DNA from: Methanosphaera sp. rholeuAM6
GTDB taxonomy: Archaea > Methanobacteriota > Methanobacteria > Methanobacteriales > Methanobacteriaceae
Direction: 5' to 3'
DNA: 26,855 nucleotides
NCBI GenBank assembly: GCA_003266105.1
Contig: MVAA01000095.1
Location: 45,233 to 72,087 of the forward strand
Made by a program: the position numbers and the translations under genes. A model generated the notes under the pieces. That model was not told the origin of the DNA. It did not search any database and saw nothing but the letters and a program-made list of their open reading frames with translations. Each line of letters starts with the position of its first letter. The stretch's first letter is position 1. Below are positions 22,816 to 26,855 of the stretch, in pieces.

Positions 22816-24495
22816 ATGCCCGTAATAAATTTCACATATGAAGAACTGTACAAACAGCTAGGAAAACGCCTGGAAAACAAAGAACTAATAGATATCCTGC
22901 CAATGATATCAAGTGACGTAGAAAGCTATACCGACGAGGAAGTAAAAGCAGAATTCTTCCCAAACAGGCCGGACTACTACAGTATAGAAGGAATAGTAAG
23001 ATCACTAAAAGGATACCTTGAAATAGAAACAGGACTGCCGGAATACACACTAAACAATACAGACACAACAATAACTGTAGATTCCAAACTGGAAAACATA
23101 AGACCATACGTTGCAACCTGTACAATAAGGGGAATAAGCATAAATGAGGAAGAACTGAAAAACATAATGGAATTTCAGGAACACCTGCACTGGGTAATAG
23201 GAAGAGACAGAAAAAAAGTGGCAATAGGAATACATGACTTGGACAAAACAAAAGGACCATACCAATACAGGGCAGGAAAACCGGACGAAGACACATTCAT
23301 ACCACTAGAATCAGACACCAGACAAACACTAAGACAAATACTTGAAAATCATGAAAAGGGAAAAAAATACGCACACCTCTTGGAAGAATATGAATATTAC
23401 CCTCTGATTGTAGACAGTGAAGACAACATAATGAGCATGCCACCAATAATAAACAGCGAAAGGACAAAACTGACAACGGAAACCAGAAACCTCTTCATAG
23501 ACGTAACAGGAACAGACATCAATGCAGTGACAAATGCCTTGAACATAATAGCAAGCAACCTTGCAGAACATGAAGGAACTGAAATTGACACAATGAAAGT
23601 CATATATCCATACCACGAAGACATAACATACCCTCAGTTCGAGCCGCAAATCATAGACGTGCACACAAGCACGGCATCCCAATACATAGGAATGCCACTT
23701 ACGGCAGACAAGATAGTGGAAACACTGGAAAAAACAAGATTCAAGGCAGAAAAACAGGATGAAGAAAGGGTAACAGTAACAGTACCAAGATACAGGATAG
23801 ACATACTCCACGAAGTAGACATAATAGAAAACATAGCACTTGGATACGGATTCAACGACCTGCCTGCACAACTGCCGGACTTTGCAACCGTAGCACAGCC
23901 AGACCCAAAAAGGGAATTTGACAAAATACTCGAACAGGTCATGATAGGACTGGGATTTACGGAAATAAAAAGCCTAATGCTAACAAGCGAACAACAGCAC
24001 TACACAAAACTGGGAATGCAGGTGGAAGAAGATAGGGTAACGGTAACAAGTCCAATCACACAGGACAGAACAATGATAAGAAAATCATTAATAAACAGTT
24101 TGCTCGAGTTCTTACAGGACAACAAACACGAAGAACTGCCACAGAAAATCTTCGAAGTGGGGGATGTGGCATACATTGACGAAAGTGCAGAAACAAAGAT
24201 GAAAACGGTTAAAAAACTTGCAGGAGCACAGATATCATCCAACGCAAACCTTACAACAATAAAATCATACGTAGAATCAATAGTATCAAACCTTGGATTT
24301 GAAATTGAACTGGAAGACTATGATTCCACAGTATTCATCAACGGAAGAAGCGCAAGATTTGCCGCCAGACCAATGGATGACAGAACACCCTTTGCACTAG
24401 AAGGATACTTCGGAGAAGTACATCCACAAGTACTTACAAACTTTGAACTTGAATATCCGACAATAATGTTTGAAATGGAATTCTCAGAGAAATAA
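22816..24495 (+). CDS. pheT: Phenylalanyl-tRNA synthetase beta subunit (archaeal type)
   Basis: PheT is the large subunit of the alpha2-beta2 enzyme that charges tRNA-Phe. The 559-residue length is that of the archaeal/eukaryotic form, which lacks the bacterial N-terminal tRNA-binding extension. It begins MPVINFTYEEL and has FFPNRPDYYSIEGIVRS, the B3/4 region, the B5 region (VPRYRIDILHEVDIIENIALGYGF), and a C-terminal inactive class II core (SPITQDRTMIRKSLINSLLEFL). AAGGAAAG precedes the ATG. The coding strand is extremely rich in A and C (G+T about 35%), unlike gshA upstream. Confidence 0.96.
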   Translation: MPVINFTYEELYKQLGKRLENKELIDILPMISSDVESYTDEEVKAEFFPNRPDYYSIEGIVRSLKGYLEIETGLPEYTLNNTDTTITVDSKLENIRPYVATCTIRGISINEEELKNIMEFQEHLHWVIGRDRKKVAIGIHDLDKTKGPYQYRAGKPDEDTFIPLESDTRQTLRQILENHEKGKKYAHLLEEYEYYPLIVDSEDNIMSMPPIINSERTKLTTETRNLFIDVTGTDINAVTNALNIIASNLAEHEGTEIDTMKVIYPYHEDITYPQFEPQIIDVHTSTASQYIGMPLTADKIVETLEKTRFKAEKQDEERVTVTVPRYRIDILHEVDIIENIALGYGFNDLPAQLPDFATVAQPDPKREFDKILEQVMIGLGFTEIKSLMLTSEQQHYTKLGMQVEEDRVTVTSPITQDRTMIRKSLINSLLEFLQDNKHEELPQKIFEVGDVAYIDESAETKMKTVKKLAGAQISSNANLTTIKSYVESIVSNLGFEIELEDYDSTVFINGRSARFAARPMDDRTPFALEGYFGEVHPQVLTNFELEYPTIMFEMEFSEK

Positions 24496-24547
24496 CATTC
24501 CATAAAACATTTTTATTCAGATGAAATCACATTCCTTTCCAACATTT

Positions 24548-24643
24548 TCAGGGAATCTTTTCATAGAATGTGTAACGAATCAATATAAACTCCAATGTTT
24601 CCGGAGCTACCCACATCTTAGCATAATCCCGGAGGCAACTTTC
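24548..24643 (-). pseudogene. Possible gene relic, 31 sense codons on the minus strand
   Basis: This is a stop-to-stop frame with mixed, protein-like composition (contains DYAKMWVAPETLEF) inside AT-rich spacer, with local GC content well above its surroundings. There is no start and no ribosome binding site. It could be a transposase or other gene remnant, but I do not recognise the family. Confidence 0.3.
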
Positions 24644-25031
24644 CTATCAATCAATCATAATTTATTTTTCCATACTTTTTTATTGGAAATAATATATAAA
24701 TGTTATCTTTTTTTATCAATTTTTATTCATTAACAACTTAAAAACAATAACCAAAATTCCAAAAAAATTAATCATTCATTTATTTATAAAAAAATAAAAA
24801 AAGCATTTAAATAATTAATATCCAAAAATAAAAGCAAACAGAAAACATAACAAAAAAATGGATTAAAAATTCAATAAAAAAAATAATACAACAACAACCA
24901 ATCCATTTCATAATCCAAAACAATGAAAAAACCCTTTTTTTCAAATGAATATATTTATTAAAATACGTTGATATAGATAAAATTATATTATTTACTAAAA
25001 TTCAATAGATTTTTTTTAAATAATATATTAG

Positions 25032-25100
25032 GTATTAACCAATACTGATGATTTGTATCTTGGATATTATCCATGGGTGAATATTCACGTATCTGGATGA
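25032..25100 (+). pseudogene. Possible remnant of a surface protein gene
   Basis: The frame reads NTDDLYLGYYPWVNIHVSG to a TGA, with stops before it. The aromatic-rich, beta-strand-like composition would suit an extracellular protein. It lies 65 bases ahead of an adhesin-like gene, so it may be the tail of an older copy. Too short to be sure. Confidence 0.25.
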
Positions 25101-25164
25101 AAACCGAGGATACAATGAAGTTTTGACTAAATACCAAGATTTTATAAACAACGTTGTGATATAA

Positions 25165-26855
25165 ATGAAGTCGAAGAATGCAAAAATAATTACATTTCTT
25201 ACGGTCTTCTTGTTGGCGATAATGTTTACAGGTGTAGTCACAGCTACCGAAATCGAAAACACAGACGATACGCTTAGCGTTGACAACACAAACGTAGCAG
25301 ACATACAGGTAAACGAACAAGCAGCCGCTAATACAAATGTAGTAAAAACATTTGAAGATACGAAAAATATAACGAAAGAGGCACAAAAGACAATTGATAA
25401 GAACACAGATACGACTGCCTCAAAAGGTTTACCAGCATCCATTAAATATGCTGGTGAGGACACAGCAACATATGCTCAAGTAAAAGATCTTATCGAAAAT
25501 AATGATATTGCATCTGAATTAATCCTTACATTAAATGAAGGTGTAACATATGAAATAACAGCACCAATAGTCATTGATTCCAAAGAAAACACAAAAACAG
25601 TAACAATCAACGGTAATAGTTCAACAATTACCGGATTAGACACACAATCATTCATTACAGTAAGCCAGGGATACACATTAGACATACAAAATGTAACAAT
25701 TAAAAATACATACAGTGCAACAAACGGTGGAGCAATCAAAAACTACGGTACATTAAACGTTGAAAATGTAACATTCGACCATAACATCGCAGTTAAAAAA
25801 GGTGGAGCAATCTACTCAGAAGGAACTGTAGATGTTAAAGACAGTACCTTCACAAACAACCAAGTAACTGAAGGTAAAAATGGACCTGATGATGGTGGAG
25901 CAGCTATATTTGCAAAAAATACACTTACTGTATCAGATTCCAAATTTGAATCAAACGTTGCAAAATATACTGATGATAGTTCTTCAAGTGATGGTGGAAA
26001 CGGTGGAGCAATACAAGTACTGGACAGTACAGGTGACTTTATCGTAACAAACTGTGAATTCCTAAACAATGCAGGACGTCACGGTGGAGCAATCATGATT
26101 CTTGACAATCAATTCAGAGACCAAGGTACACGTTCTGTTACTGGAAGCACCTTCAAAGGAAACAAAGCAACATACGGTGGAGCAATCAAAAGCCATGCCA
26201 GTATTACAATAAAAGATTCAGTATTTGAAGAAAACGAAGTTGACGGTTTTGGTAATTTAGGTACAAACAGTCCATCAGGAGGAGCAGTCCTTTTAATGGG
26301 TCAAACACACGTAATTACTTCAAAAATAGAAAACTGTAACTTCACTAAAAATGTTGCACACAATACCTATTCAAACGATGCAGGACAAGGTTCAGCAGTA
26401 TACACATATTCAGAAAATGCACAAATAGAAATAAAAAACTGTGAATTCAAAGAAAATAAAGCTTATACTGGTGGAACTATATATGTTCGTAAATTAGCAA
26501 ATGATTTAACAGTTAAAGACTCAATATTCACAGACAACACTATAACTACTAATAGCCCAACAGTATCACCATTAGGAACTATTACAACTTCAAACGTGGA
26601 AATCAATGGATTAACAATTGACAACATCGATGCAGACGGAACAATATACGTAAGTGCAGCAGACTATGCAGCACTCGTAAACATAGTAAACACTGTAAAA
26701 ACTACTCAAATGAAAGATAACATTACAGTAACATTAACCGGTTCATCATACACAGAAACAGAAACAATAGCACTTGATGACACATTCTTACCAGAATCAT
26801 TCACAATTGACGGTAACGGTCAAACCATTAATGCCGACAGCCATCAATTCTTAAC
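25165..26855 (+). CDS. Adhesin-like surface protein with GGAI beta-helix repeats (3' truncated by window edge)
   Basis: An ATG at 25165 opens a frame with no stop to the window end (563 codons). Residues 1-26 form a signal peptide: Lys-rich start, hydrophobic TFLTVFLLAIMFTGVV, and a likely cut near VTA. A Thr/Asn/Asp-rich region follows, then a parallel beta-helix with GGA(I/A/V) turns encoded at about 25726, 25801, 25894, 26002, 26083, 26176 and 26277, and a GGT at 26470. These alternate with F-x-x-N strands (STFTNNQ, CEFLNNA, STFKGNK). Such repeats are typical of the adhesin-like proteins of gut Methanobacteriales and of chlamydial polymorphic membrane proteins. It is exported by Sec and probably attached to the cell surface; the C-terminal anchor is not visible. 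Only a weak GTGAT precedes the start. Confidence 0.9.
   Translation, partial: MKSKNAKIITFLTVFLLAIMFTGVVTATEIENTDDTLSVDNTNVADIQVNEQAAANTNVVKTFEDTKNITKEAQKTIDKNTDTTASKGLPASIKYAGEDTATYAQVKDLIENNDIASELILTLNEGVTYEITAPIVIDSKENTKTVTINGNSSTITGLDTQSFITVSQGYTLDIQNVTIKNTYSATNGGAIKNYGTLNVENVTFDHNIAVKKGGAIYSEGTVDVKDSTFTNNQVTEGKNGPDDGGAAIFAKNTLTVSDSKFESNVAKYTDDSSSSDGGNGGAIQVLDSTGDFIVTNCEFLNNAGRHGGAIMILDNQFRDQGTRSVTGSTFKGNKATYGGAIKSHASITIKDSVFEENEVDGFGNLGTNSPSGGAVLLMGQTHVITSKIENCNFTKNVAHNTYSNDAGQGSAVYTYSENAQIEIKNCEFKENKAYTGGTIYVRKLANDLTVKDSIFTDNTITTNSPTVSPLGTITTSNVEINGLTIDNIDADGTIYVSAADYAALVNIVNTVKTTQMKDNITVTLTGSSYTETETIALDDTFLPESFTIDGNGQTINADSHQFL
25726..26480 (+). repeat. Degenerate GGAI-coding repeats in the adhesin-like gene
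   Basis: GGTGGAGCAAT(C/A) or close variants recur at 25726, 25801, 25894, 26002, 26083 and 26176, with looser copies at 26277 and 26470. Spacing is 75-108 bases (25-36 residues) for the first seven, one beta-helix turn or two each. The DNA identity of the turns offers sites for recombination between adhesin genes. Confidence 0.85.

Larger units (their letters stand above)
24496..25164. other. AT-rich intergenic region between pheT and the adhesin-like gene
   Basis: No intact gene is visible. Two short patches look like decayed coding DNA: minus-strand codons at 24548-24643 and + strand codons at 25032-25100. The rest is poly-A/T. Candidate TATA boxes for the adhesin gene lie near 24949-24960 (AATATATTTATT) and 24971-24990, which implies a leader of 150 bases or more. 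Confidence 0.55.

Noticed and set aside
22832..23871. Long minus-strand frames opposite pheT
   Set aside because: pheT is extremely A+C-rich, so stops are rare on the opposite strand. The translated products are Leu/Val/Tyr/Cys-rich with no fold, and pheT itself is certain.
24521..24733. A 70-codon + strand frame after pheT starting MKSHSFPTF
   Set aside because: No ribosome binding site, a Phe/Leu/Ile-rich tail arising from poly-T sequence, and no family resemblance. The more protein-like reading of the same DNA is on the other strand.
25726..26480. CRISPR-like regular repeats near the window end
   Set aside because: The repeats are in frame, of variable spacing, and encode GGAI turns of a secreted beta-helix protein.

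Overview
The window is low-GC archaeal chromosome. It carries archaeal translation and secretion genes (aIF6, L18Ae/LX, prefoldin alpha, FtsY, ABCE1, short-form PheT), an archaeal histone, and TATA-type promoters. It also has gut-associated accessory genes: a bile salt hydrolase, an adhesin-like protein with GGAI beta-helix repeats, UDP-galactopyranose mutase and dTDP-sugar epimerase. Together these point to a gut methanogen of the Methanobacteriales, most likely Methanosphaera or a close relative. The genus is an inference from gene content and composition, not a database match.

Layout. 1-2992: a translation/secretion cluster on the + strand (aIF6, L18Ae, prefoldin alpha, then ftsY with its own promoter and a good hairpin-plus-T terminator). 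3061-4614: a SAM methyltransferase and a DUF368 membrane protein on the minus strand. 4730-6814: a dUTPase-like protein and a ThDP enzyme of the acetolactate synthase family on +. 6875-9844: ABCE1 followed 24 bases later by a radical SAM/SPASM enzyme on minus. 9845-10553: AT-rich non-coding DNA leading to a histone gene. 11002-15479: two tandem, related multi-membrane proteins resembling GT-C glycosyltransferases, translationally coupled to a KH plus PP-loop ATPase. 15472-18235: argH with a 45-residue DUF3096-like protein downstream, and glf, all on minus. 18351-18908: rfbC on +. 19003-22228: bile salt hydrolase, a bacterial-type glutamate-cysteine ligase and an HTH/zinc regulator on minus. 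22404-24495: a histidine-rich small membrane protein and pheT on +. 25165 to the end: a secreted adhesin-like protein that runs off the window.

How the genes work together. Most of the window is core translation, protein export and amino-acid metabolism. Between these are cell-envelope genes (DUF368 lipid-carrier recycling, GT-C proteins, UGM, RmlC-type epimerase, adhesin) and two gut or stress genes (BSH and gamma-glutamylcysteine synthesis) that look laterally acquired.

Most unusual observations. (1) Strand base composition alternates in blocks (G+T about 35% versus about 70% on the + strand) that do not follow gene direction and switch inside intact reading frames, near 5.70 kb and 13.97 kb. 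(2) There is a GshA-type glutamate-cysteine ligase without a glutathione synthetase domain beside a bile salt hydrolase. (3) A KH domain is fused to a PP-loop ATPase with a CxxC...C pattern like that of iron-sulfur tRNA thiolases. (4) A radical SAM/SPASM enzyme is linked to ABCE1. I saw no tRNA, rRNA, CRISPR array or intact insertion sequence.
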